A stretch of DNA of 64,000 nt from Coffea arabica (taxonomy: Eukaryota; Streptophyta; Magnoliopsida; Gentianales; Rubiaceae), in contig NC_092329.1 of the NCBI RefSeq assembly GCF_036785885.1, positions 8,866,001 to 8,930,000 on the forward strand, read 5' to 3'. Each line of letters opens with the position of its first letter. The first letter of the stretch is position 1. Shown one piece after another: positions 37,701 to 48,292 of this stretch. A program made the translations under genes and the position numbers. Below the pieces are notes generated by a model that saw nothing but the letters and a program-made list of their open reading frames with translations, did no database searches and had not been told where the DNA came from.

Positions 37701-40700
37701 ATACATACACCTTGATATCTACCCACGGTGGTCCTGCTTAGCACTCGGACTGGCACGGCACGTTGCTCACGTCTCTTTCTAATCCTTTCTCTATGCGCTT
37801 CTTCTAAGCTTGCATATTTTCATCGGCGACCTATTTAGAAAAGCTCAACTATACATATGTAAAAAGGTTTCAATAAGAATGCATAACCAACTAAATTATT
37901 AGCACAAACACAATTAATAAATAAATAAATAATAACGTTTGTACCTCCCATATGCTATCAAGAATTAATAACATCCTTCAGTGAACCATTGCGCTGATTT
38001 GAACACTCTGACTCATTAGGCCTTTCTTTACAAGGACAAAATCACGAAAAGGCAAAATAAAGCAAAGAGCTCACCTTGCAAAATCAGGAAATGGAAGCTT
38101 TCAATTGGAAGAAGAAGTTGGCCCTGAGACAATGGTTCACCGGAATAAAACAGGAGATCTTATTACCCTTTGTTGACTTGGAAATCTGAAATCAAAACAT
38201 CAAATCACCAAATAAAGGTGAGTAAGAAAACAGAACTTAAAAAATAGAAAACAGAATGAAATATGAACACAGAGCAGAAATTAGCTGCTACGGAACATTT
38301 ATAACCAAGAAGTGACCAGCCCTATTCAATACATTGGCATGAGGAGGTGCATTTTGTAACTATGATTGTATTGCTTTTGACTCTAAAGATAGTAAATGTT
38401 CCAACCTTGTCCAAGGCTACAAAAATATGTTAACGATGGTAAACTTGGCTTAAAACAAATCAGTTCCCTCTAATATGAGTTCTCTCTATCTTGGTTCTAA
38501 ACTTGGTTTAAAACAAATAAGCTCTCTCTATCTGCAATCCTTAGAACACCTAGTATAAGTATGCAACATTTTATCTTAATTAAATTCAGAAAACTGAATC
38601 TGGCTTTAAGGCATTTTACAAATAGGTTTTGGGCACTAATTAGGATGGAGAAAAATACTGCAAAGAGTAAACATAGCAGAAATTAGCTGTTATGGAACAT
38701 TTATAACCAAGAGGCGACAATCGCAACTGTATTTGATTGAATTCAACTTTTCATCCATTCACAATATCCATCATTTTCTATGGTTAATGATTCTAGAGAA
38801 TGAAATGTCTGAAATGAGAATGAGTTCTTCAATCGTTTAAGTTGCTCCTGAGATGAGAGTGTGTTCTATGTTTGTTTCATGGATGCCCAATTAATTGGAG
38901 AACAAGATCAGATAACCCAAAAAATGAAGGAACTTCACCGTGCTCTTCGGATGAAGAAATTTAGCCACCACAATAGTGGTTCTCGGCAAACAATAGCTCA
39001 TCCCTATTCCTCGAACAAGACCCTGCCTCTCATTTTTTTCTCTTTTTTTTTTTTTTAATTTGGTTTGAAGAGACAAAATATGCAAGGGAAAAAGAAATCA
39101 CGCAAAAGTGGGGAAATCCAATTATTTTAAATTCAAGAGTTAGCTACTTGCATGAAATTATTATTCTAAATTCAAGAGTTAGCTACTTGCGTGAAATTTC
39201 ATAAGTGACTTGGGACAAAAACTGACTTCCTTTCCTAGAAAAAAAAAAGAGAACAAAAAATTATACATTTAACCCATCAATCATGCTGAACGCTTTTCTG
39301 AAGTGGCCTGAATTTAACATCAAAGAATCTTTGGAACTAATTTCACTACCATGGCATATTTCGTCAGTCTAAGCTTGCTCAGACTCAAAAAAAAAAAAGT
39401 ATAGCTAATTGTCTAAAAAAAACACATCATCTTTTCTTAGCTTTACATTGCATAAATTCAGGGCTAACAAGTTCATATTGTTAGACCACCATTCATTTAT
39501 TGAAGTTAGGAATAACACCTACACCAACTGTAATAACCTCTCAATGTGTTTAGAAAATCACCTATATTTTTCTTGTTACTTGGTTTTGGATAGAAAATTT
39601 AGTTGTAATGCCTCTGGAATACAAATACCTTAATGTAATTAGTTTATAATAGTTTGTCTCTTGACAACCTAATTAAACTCATTCAAAAAAAAAAAAGAAC
39701 TTGCAAATTTGATGTTCAACACCTTTTAATTTGATTAGTTTCCTGCGTAATTTCTAATGTTTTAAACCTCAAATATAGAAAATGAATTGGATATATTTAT
39801 AGGCTAGATTACAAACTACATTAGCTAAACCCACAAAGTAAAATAGGAAAAAGATAAAACACACACACACACACACACAAACACAAAGTGAAACAGAAAG
39901 TATGAAATGCCTGGCCACGTCTTACACAAGGAAAATTAAAGAAAGAAAAAGAGAAAAATAGCCTCGAATTGGCCTTCCATATATTCCTTTCTGTTCTGTA
40001 GCTTTTCTGGTTGTTTTTGGAAACTTATTAGTTTATAATGGATTAAACTGTACGGATATTATAATAAGAGAAGGTTATAGGAACCGCAAAACCAGTTAGG
40101 TGCTGTTTACGAGAAGAAAAATCAATTGCTCCAATACATTATAAATGAGTTGTTAAAAAAATGACAAATTAGTGCTCCACCAGTTTTGATATCAAAGAAG
40201 TTGTTGCTCAATATAAAATCTACATCTGGCTACGTCAATTTTGCAACAGTTTGCCAACTTGTTACAAAAGATTTGAAAGGTATTTTATCTTCAACAGAAT
40301 CTAAAACCAAATGAATGTTTCGAAGTGGTTAAACAAAATGCTCATGGGTTTGGTTGCCAATTCATGTACTAATCACAAATCAAGAACTACTTGGTTTCTA
40401 TCCAAGTGGACATTTTCATTGGCTTCGGTATTAAGCATCGAAAGTCTCTTACTTATTTTCTTTATTCATAACCATTGACAATGACACCAGTTTTTTTGCT
40501 CTGCAATTTTCAAGTTTACGTGAACCATATAATGTACTATGTAAACACAGGAAGGGAACCATAACATCATAACAAATTACAAAAAACAAAAGAACAAGCA
40601 AATACCATATCACAATCGAAACATGCATTGATGAAATTACATTAAACCAATCCAAAACATCAAACAATTTTCTGAAACAGAGAAAAACTAACACACAATG

Positions 40701-40801
40701 ATTGTAGATGTTAAATGAGGACATATAGCGAATATATGGTGTGCACGTCAAATAAGTTTGAATGACCTGTCTAAAAATACAGCCCTTAATCATAAAAACA
40801 A
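34759..40801. other. PB1 gene promoter and intergenic DNA
   Basis: 34759-35200 is the likely leader and promoter of the PB1 gene. Beyond it I see no gene. Structured items: a TTTGGATTG-type MITE, inverted, at 36373-36515; a 40-base direct repeat (attagctgctacggaacat and its variant) at 38287 and 38680; a 39-base tandem duplication (aaattcaagagttagctac) at about 39128 and 39169; a (CA)n microsatellite at about 39861-39880. Confidence 0.5.
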
Positions 40802-41140
40802 GGGTAAAGTACATAAAACCCCCTTGTGGTTAAGGAAATTGACACGAAACCTCCTCATTGTTTAGAAACTCCCACTTAACCCCCCTGTGCTTTGGACTTG
40901 TTTGGATTTTACCTGCTAACCGGCTGATGAGCCGGTAATAATATGAAATACCAAAAATACCCTCATATATAATATTTGAAAAGTTACAGATGCAATGAGT
41001 CAATTCTTTAAGTCCGGGAAAGCCTTTGAAGAATGTCAGCTTGGATCCATCAACTGTGATTGACTTTCCCTGTCCCTTGGGGGCCGGAAGAATGTTTTCA
41101 CTTGAGAATGAATTTCACAGATTGAAAATCTTTCGCTGAT

Positions 41141-41611
41141 GAATTTGGTGCTAAAGTGACTGTGATCAGTACGAGTCCTAGCAAGAAGGATGATGCCATT
41201 GTACGTCTTCAGGCAGATGCCTTTCTGGTTAGCCATGACAAAGACAAAATGCAGGCTGGTATGGAGACATTGGATGGGATCATTGACACGGTCTCGGCGG
41301 TTCACGATCTCGGACCATTGATTGGTTTATTGAAGTCACAGGGGGTTCTTGTCCTGCTTGGTATCCCCAACAAGCCGCTTGAAATTCCAGCCTCTCTCTT
41401 GCTTTCGAGCAGGAAGGTGGTGGGAGGGAGTGCCATTGGCGGCATCGCGGAGACGCAAGAGATGATTGATTTTGCTGCGAATAACAAAATAACTGCAGAT
41501 GTTGAGATTATACCAATGGAGTATGTGAACAATGCAATGGAGCGTCTAGCAAAGGGTGATGTCAAGTTCCGATTTGTAATTGACATTGCAAATACTTTGA
41601 AGGCTACCTAG
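41141..41611 (+). pseudogene. Captured C-terminal part of a cinnamyl alcohol dehydrogenase-family gene
   Basis: An open frame of 156 residues from EFGAKVTVISTSPSKK to VIDIANTLKAT and its own stop is the last 40-45 percent of a CAD-type MDR alcohol dehydrogenase (family length about 357). The NADP(H)-phosphate contact STS..K, DGIIDTVSAVH, GGIAETQEMIDFAA and the C-terminal RFVIDIANTL are present. The catalytic zinc ligands, structural-zinc cysteines and the GLGGLG motif, which lies just upstream in intact enzymes, are absent. No start codon in context and no intron are seen. It sits wholly between the TIRs, so it was captured by the element. It cannot be an active enzyme; whether it is transcribed from the TIRs is unknown. 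Confidence 0.88.
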
Positions 41612-41803
41612 CTTAGTCCGCGCAGTCTCACCACCAAGTCCCAACAAAACTCAGAGGCCACCAGTATCATTTCCCACCAGTCGTCAGTGCAGTAAAGAGA
41701 AAAAAAAGAAAAAGAAAAAAAAGAGAGTCGTCAGTGCCGTAGAGAAGTCAGCACTAGGAATTTCTCAGATCATTTCCACTCTTAAATGCGTTGGAAAGTT
41801 AAA

Positions 41804-42148
41804 TCAGCGATATCCATAAATTCCGTGACCAGCGGTGCAATTAACGCAACCAACATCGATCACCTTCCCACTTCTTCCCTTTACTTTACTTTGACACACA
41901 GAACAGCGTCTGCAGGCAGCTAAATGGGAAAGTAGCACAAGCCAGCAGCAGCCATTCCTTAAGAAATACAAGTGGGATTTGGAGTATTTGGGGAAATATG
42001 TTGAGGTGTTGGAGGAAAAGGGGTTTTTGGGTCTTCGTTTTGCATCTCTGTCGAAATTTTTCATTTGCAGATCTACAACTATGGTGGGTGTAAGCTTGGA
42101 AGAGACATGGAGGACAAAATTGGAATGAAATGAGTTTTTGCTAGACAC
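41804..42148 (-). other. Open frame in the Pack-MULE, possible second captured fragment
   Basis: On the minus strand 114 codons are open, with paired cysteines near the end (CRRCSVCQ .. GCVNC, then GHGIYGYR). The CxxC pairs recall plant DnaJ-type zinc-finger proteins, but the resemblance is weak. It could be another acquired piece or chance. I do not assign a function. Confidence 0.3.
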
Positions 42149-42954
42149 AAGTTACCATTAAGTCGTGTAAATATCACTCGCTAGCTCCCCAGCCGGTTAG
42201 CAGGTAAAATCCAAACAAGTCCAAAGCACAGGGGGTTTAAGTGGGAGTTTCTAAACAATGAGGAGGTTTCGTGTCAATTTCCTTAACCACAGGGGGGTTT
42301 TATGTACTTTACCCTAAAAACAAAAGACATCAGCACAACAAACAAATCACATCAATGCGACCTTCAGTTATGATCAGCAAATTGATAAACTCAAAACCGA
42401 TAAGCTAACAGAAATCCTTACTATACTAAAAGCGAGAGTTAGGTTGCTACAGTGAAAATGGAAATCCTTACTAAATCCTTCGTGCTCCTCGGACTCCCTT
42501 TTTTGTGGCTTTGCTATTACTTTCCCCTCCTTCTCTATTTGCTTGTTAGAAAACTTGTATGCGTTTTTAGTGATGTGCATCAATGATTCTTGGAGATGAA
42601 ATCTTTGAGATAACAGTAGTGGCTTCTTCATAATTTTAGCAGTTAAAAAACAATAAACTGCTGCATTAGTTAACCCAAACTGAAAGAAAACATGCGTCAA
42701 AAATGAATGGTAATGAGGTTTTCACCAACCGCTTCCCACCCTTCCAAGAAGTACTCCGGTCCAACTAACAAAACCAAATGCCCTCAAGTTGCTAAAAATT
42801 ACTTGATAACCGGTAGGGATGGTAGCGGTCATTGGGGGGGGGGGATTTTTCCTCCCGTTTAGAAATGGGGTAGGGGCGGGGGTATGCTCCCCGCCCCACC
42901 CCCACCCTGCCACCTGTTTGAAAAAAAAAATATATTTATATGTACATAATTATA

Positions 42955-44819
42955 TCCTTATACTCCCTCCCTTTTTTTATAACTGACGTTTAAGGTTTTG
43001 CACACCAATTAAGAAAAGTTTTTCATTGCTTAAATCTATACGCTACTTTCCTTTTGTACCCTCATTAATTGTCCAATTCACCCATGTTTTCTCTCACTAG
43101 AGTACTAAATGGTGCTGTTTTACTAGGCCAAAAGCAATGCAATAATTACTAAGAGTAGTAATTAAGAACCCTGTATTGAAAAAGAGAGATAAAAGGGTAA
43201 AATTGTGAAAAAATAATTAATACTGTATGGAAATAATAAAACGACAGATAAAAGTATACTAGAGCAAATTTCTTAAACGTCAGTTATAAAAAAAGGGAGG
43301 GAGTACTATATAAGGATGAGTTTAGGATAAAGATGATTTTTGGATTTCAACTACAAGGATGGGGCTATTTTGGGAATGCGAGAGTGTTTGAAGTGCAATT
43401 AGAGCATTGAATATGAGTCATTGTAATTAATTTGGTTTTGTTGCAATTACTTAGATGTCCTTTCAGACATTCAAAGCTAGGGGTAAGTTTGACATGTGAC
43501 AGTGTTCGATATCCGATCCAATATTGGGTACAACTGAATTCAGCTTATGTTTTAGTGAAATTACATAAAAGCTCTTCTAATCATTTAATTGTATTAATAT
43601 CCAAGTCTTTTAATTTTCTAAAGCCTTTCTTATCAGTTATTTGCAAACTTATTATATATAGATGTTAAGACATAATTAATACCAATTAGTAGAGAAGTTT
43701 GGTTTCTTGACCATTACCATGACAACCCCCATCTATTCAAATTCATTTCATTTACTTATAGTTTTGTTCCATCACAATCATGCAACCTATTTGTTTCTTA
43801 ATAGGTATGTTTTCTTTAGTCAATCTACTTTTTGGTTGAATAAATCTGTAATCTTGCAAGTTTGTATGTGCAATAAGTGTTTAGTGTTTTAATTCAATTA
43901 TCCATGTTAGACAAGCTTAATAGGGAGAAGATCACATTTATTAATTGTTATTTGTGGTTCAAAATAAGTTTATCATCATAAAATTTTCCATTTATAGATT
44001 GTAGCTACTTCTTTTGTTGTTTTAACTATTAGTTATGGTAATTTTCAAATCGTTTATTATTTTATTGATGATTCCATCTAGGCAAATTTTCACTTCATTT
44101 GATTTGCCAATATGTTTAACTTTCTACTTAAAACTATTTGGCTGCAAATCTAAAGTATGTATTTCATTACTTTTAATTGTTTTCTTGAATTGAGTGGATT
44201 AAGATGCTTTAGTACTTTTTTGAGGTAATTATTCCTCTAAATTAGTGTGTTAGGTGTTGTATATCTTTGCAATTAGCTCAAAAACTGATGTTTCGTGATT
44301 GTAACCCTTATTGAGAAGGAGATTCTTTGCTATATGTCCTAAATCATACAATAAATCATAATTGATTGATTGGTCAATGTGGAGGTTTCGTGATAATATA
44401 TCCTTGAAATCAATATAAAATCAAGAATTTGGCTTGCAAGAACCGAAATTCCACCAGCAATGATTTCTTTAAGTATGTAATTGTCAAAATCTCACTTGTA
44501 TGACAAGATAATGTGGTGGATTGCCCTCATATCAAGATTAAATTCAAACTAAACAACAGATTTTAATATTCCTAAAGTGCATGAGCGGATATAAGTAGGT
44601 TGTTTATTCTACTAGGTTAGATGCAAAGTGGTTGATCGTATCTTATAATTATGTTTCATTGCATATTATATATTTTGACTAATGATTTTTTTGTTTAATA
44701 TTATATAATAAATTTGTCATACTTCAATTCTTATATTACAAAATATCAAATAATAATTATTAACCATCTCTAATTACAAGCACTAAACTCCCGCGCGTTG
44801 TGCGGGCTTTTTCCCCTAG
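42955..44819 (+). mobile_element. Non-autonomous Helitron (1865 bp)
   Basis: The 3' end is canonical: stem cccgcgc, loop gtt, stem gtgcggg (44790-44806), then ctttttccc and CTAG at 44816-44819 before host T. The 5' end TCCTTATA, continued after the nested MITE as ctatataaggatgag, is preceded by A, as expected for insertion between A and T. Flanks join into the hAT sequence. It encodes no Rep or helicase. Confidence 0.82.
42963..43303. mobile_element. Stowaway MITE (341 bp)
   Basis: Ends CTCCCTCCCTTTTTTTATAA and its inverse, with arms continuing to ctgacgtttaag, flanked by TA on both sides (42961-42962, 43304-43305). CTCCCTCC ends with TA duplication identify Stowaway (Tc1/mariner-derived). 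It lies 8 bases inside the Helitron start. Confidence 0.9.
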
Positions 44820-45322
44820 TATATATAATGATATTATCAATTATACTACTAATTATACATGTCTATTAATAAAAATTATTAATTATTTATACTAAATTTA
44901 TTAATACATTTCTGTTAAATTCCTAACTACACTTAATACAATAACACTTTTTTCTAAAAAAAATACAATAATAATTTAGTGATTGTATTTTTATCAAAAG
45001 TAAAAACTTGATTATTTTAGTTATATTTGTTTTATCATATTAGATTGTATTCAAATAATCTTTGTTTAATTATTTTTATGAGTTTTAATTGTGAATATAC
45101 AATGAATAATAATTGGGTGTGTGTTGATATTTTAGTATTTGATTATTTGCTCAAATTTAATTATAATGAAATTATATAATAAATTTTTTTTAATCCCACG
45201 AAGCGGGACGGGGGGAATTAAAATGCAATGGGGCGGGAGTGGGGTAGGGGACATTGCCACCCCTAATAACCGGTCCATTTTCACTGTAGCAACCTAACTC
45301 TCGCTTTTACTATAGTAAGGAT

Positions 45323-45482
45323 GTGCTGATGAAGATTTGATGTAGTAAAACACGTATTAAGGACATAAGAGAGAGATAAAACCCTGGAATCATTGGATAG
45401 GGCAGCAACAAAGAGTTTTTCCAAGTCAGAAACTCCAGCCACTCTAAATAATTCATTACATGCTTAACAATTGCTACATGAC
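45323..45482. other. Short unique spacer between TE stacks
   Basis: 160 bases of host-like DNA which continue after 47444 when the hAT insertions are removed. On the minus strand it is part of a frame open for about 60 codons, but no family is recognisable. Confidence 0.4.
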
Positions 45483-47436
45483 TAGTGATGGCAACTAGAG
45501 GTGGCAAAATGGATATATGGTTGATAACTGGTTTTAGTTAAATGGATAGTGGATCAAATTGATCCAATCCAATTAAAACTATTTAATAAATGGATCTAAA
45601 TGGATGTCATTTAAATGGATAGTGTAAACCACGATCCATCCATTTATCCATTTACTCTCCCAAATTCTAAATTTAAGATCCAAATATTTTTTTTCAAAAA
45701 ATACAGATCCCCAAAGTTCTATCCTTAAATCACCTAAAACCTTTTGGTAATAACAAATGCTTGTACTACTACTCTATTTCAGTACTTCATAAAATTAGTT
45801 TAGTTCCAAGAAAATTTAACTGCTGTGGTCAATTTAATCTTTCGTCATTACTTTAAGTATCATTTTGTAAAGTAATGAACAATTAAGAACTTGGCTACAT
45901 TTTTATAACTATTGAATGAATTGAATACGGCTTTACAGTGAAAAGAAGTTTACGTTTCCAATTTTTTGCACTCCTGTTCAAGAGTGATGTCTTGAATAAA
46001 AGTGCAGTTCTAACAAGAAATGTTATGTTATTTGACAAGTAAAATATTTTCATCACATGTGCAGGTAGTACCTAAAAATGTGCACGTAGTACCTAAAAAT
46101 GTATGAAACTCCTTATTATACCATTGATATACAAGCTACTTTATATTACTTAGTAAATTAGGTGTTTTTTTTTTTGGATAGTTGGGTTAGGTGATAAGGG
46201 GAGAAGGATTGCAAGTATGAGGATTTGGAAAAAAAAAAGATGTCATTTACATATCTTAACCAATGTTGCGGGGACACTCGTTAGAAAAATTCTTTTTATA
46301 AATAAAAGAATTTAAAAAATAAAAATTATTTTGACACTGCATGATGCATTCTCGCTTTTTCTTTACTTAAGAATATAAATGTTTGCAATCATTACTACAT
46401 GAGAGTTTAATTAAAAAAAAACAAGAGTAGAGACTAAAATATAATTTTGAAAAGGATGGAAGAAGTCTAGGAACTAGAAGCAAATAAAATGCAATTAATG
46501 TTATTGACAACTTGACATGTGAGGAAGTTATGAAGAAAAGAATAGGTGGTCCCACAAGATTTTATCTCACATTTTTATAAATGTGTTTTCTATTTTTTAA
46601 GTTAAATAGATGTATATGGATAAGATGGATAATCCATTTAAATCCACCAACATAATTGGATTTAAATGATTATCCATTTAAAACCATTGAATTTATATGG
46701 ATCATCCAAATCCATTTAAGGTTAGTTTATACGGATAGATTGGTGGATATGAATCCATTTTGCCACTTCTAATGGCAACGAAGCCGGGGCGGCGGGTTTG
46801 GGCGGGGGACCCCTCCCCTGCCTTCCACCCCGTTGCCCACTACTTTCCCTCGCCCTCGCCCCGCCAGGCGTCCCCTGCTCCAGTCCCGCCCCACACTGCT
46901 TCCCTCGGAGGCACCTGCAGGGTTAATAAAAATTTTCATATAATTTTATTGTAATCAAATTTTAGCAAATAATTAAATATTAAAATATCAAGACATTAAC
47001 AAAAGTAGTCAAGTTTTCACTTTTGAAATAAATACAATCATTAAGTTATTATTGTATTTTTTTGAGAAAAAAAGTGTTATTGTGTTAAGTGTAATTAAGA
47101 ATTTAGTATAAATATATTAGTAAATTTAGTATACCTAATTAATAATTTCTATTAGTAGACATGTATAATTATTAGTATAATTGATAATATCAATTATATT
47201 ACATATACTAATATACATTATATAATACATATAACTAATAATATCATTATTATAAATTTGTAATTAATTAAATTAAATATTATATATATACATATAAATA
47301 TATATAAACGGGTGGTGGGGTGGCTTTATACTCCCCCGCCCCAGCTCGTTTCTTAAAGGGGGACAAAAATTTCCCCTAATCCGCCCCAACCACCAACCCA
47401 TTAGTCTGTGAGTACCCGTCCCAATTGCCATCCCTA
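45483..47436. mobile_element. hAT-type element containing another hAT
   Basis: Begins TAGTGATGGCAAC and ends with the inverse of TAGGGATGGCAA. Flanks tacatgac (45475-45482) and tacgtgac (47437-47444) agree at 7 of 8 bases. Interior G/C-rich ends and AT-rich centre match the hAT at 42814-45265 in inverted orientation. It is interrupted 13 bases from its left end by a second hAT. Confidence 0.85.
45496..46771. mobile_element. hAT-type element nested in the previous one (1276 bp)
   Basis: Ends TAGAGGTGGCAAAATGGAT and the inverse of TAGAAGTGGCAAAATGGAT; exact 8-bp duplication ATGGCAAC (45488-45495, 46772-46779). Both ends are rich in aaatggat/atccattt repeats. No transposase frame is seen. Confidence 0.9.
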
Positions 47437-47444
47437 TACGTGAC

Positions 47445-48292
47445 CACCAGAGACCTTCGTGTGATTTATGAAACTCCTCGTTGATGATCATGAAGAAGCC
47501 CGAAACCTGATTTTAGCTGCAAAAGTCAGATGCAATGTCTTAGCATATGTGTCATCAGATTACTGTAAATTTATATAAACGGATATGGTGACATTGCATC
47601 CCTCAACTCATTTATCAATACTCCTACTAAAGAACGAAGAACCATATTGGTACAGAATACTACTGCATATTGGTGGCAAAAGGAGAAAACAGCAAAATGG
47701 GATCGCATTTGCTTCTCCAATGAGTACGTGCTTAATTTATTGAGAAATCTCAAGATCACGAGCACTAGCTAGGCAGCATTTTTAGGGGAGTGGAGGAGGA
47801 GGTGGAGGCCACATTGTATTTTTTTCATCATGCATTATTAGTCAATGAATATTCCGTTCATTATTTCATAAGGGAAAAAGTGCGTCTCTGGTATATTCAT
47901 TTACAACCCAGTAGAAAACAGAGAGTAATTGTAACTGTAATAAAGAAAGAGGGATATCTTTGTCTTTCCAAATGAAAGATTTGTTGAAAAAAAAAAGACT
48001 TAATTTAAAAAACAATCAACCCTGCAAAAATAGTTTAGTTAGTTGCCATATTTACTCCTTAACATTTGACCACATGACGTGGACGTCATTTACTCCAGCC
48101 AAAATTCTACCGGAAAAGTGGTCAGGGACCAAAAACAATCTTTTATTCATTAGAAATTAAAATCACTCATTTTCATTTTGAAAGACTAAATTTTCTCATC
48201 ACCGATGTGTGAGGGGATGATTGGTGTAATTTTTTCAAATTTAAATAACGTATTGGGAAGATTGATTGATGCAACTAAATACTTTAATGTTG
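47445..48292. other. Intergenic, no gene seen
   Basis: Only short open frames without recognisable domains. Confidence 0.5.

Larger units (their letters stand above)
40802..42314. mobile_element. Pack-MULE-like element carrying a CAD gene fragment (1513 bp)
   Basis: Terminal inverted repeats of about 130 bp, nearly identical, start GGGTAAAGTACATAAAACCC and run to cctgctaaccggctg. An exact 9-bp duplication TAAAAACAA flanks the element (40793-40801, 42315-42323). No transposase is inside; instead there is a piece of a cinnamyl-alcohol-dehydrogenase-family gene (41141-41611) and other possibly captured DNA. Long TIRs, 9-bp duplications and captured gene pieces define Pack-MULEs. Confidence 0.9.
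42814..45265. mobile_element. hAT-type element, split by a Helitron
   Basis: Ends TAGGGATGGTAGC and the inverse of TAGGGGTGGCAA; exact 8-bp duplication ATAACCGG (42806-42813, 45266-45273). Subterminal regions are G/C-rich (ggggcgggggtatgc), the centre is AT-rich. Removing the Helitron leaves 587 bp. The AT-rich right half matches the inverted hAT at 45483-47436, so they are one family. Non-coding. Confidence 0.88.
42414..45322. mobile_element. Outer inverted-repeat element of a nested TE stack
   Basis: A 49-base sequence (atccttactata .. gcgagagttaggttgc .. gtgaaaatgga) at 42414-42462 is found inverted at 45274-45322 with one mismatch. Without the inserted hAT the element would be about 460 bp. 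The arm resembles plant Helitron 5' ends (TCCTTACTATA.TAAAAGCGAG), so this may be two Helitron starts in opposite orientation and not a TIR transposon. No target duplication is evident. Confidence 0.65.

Noticed and set aside
45310..45507. Minus-strand open frame near the hAT elements
   Set aside because: It runs into a transposon end; rejoining the flanks after removing the hATs gives no recognisable protein.
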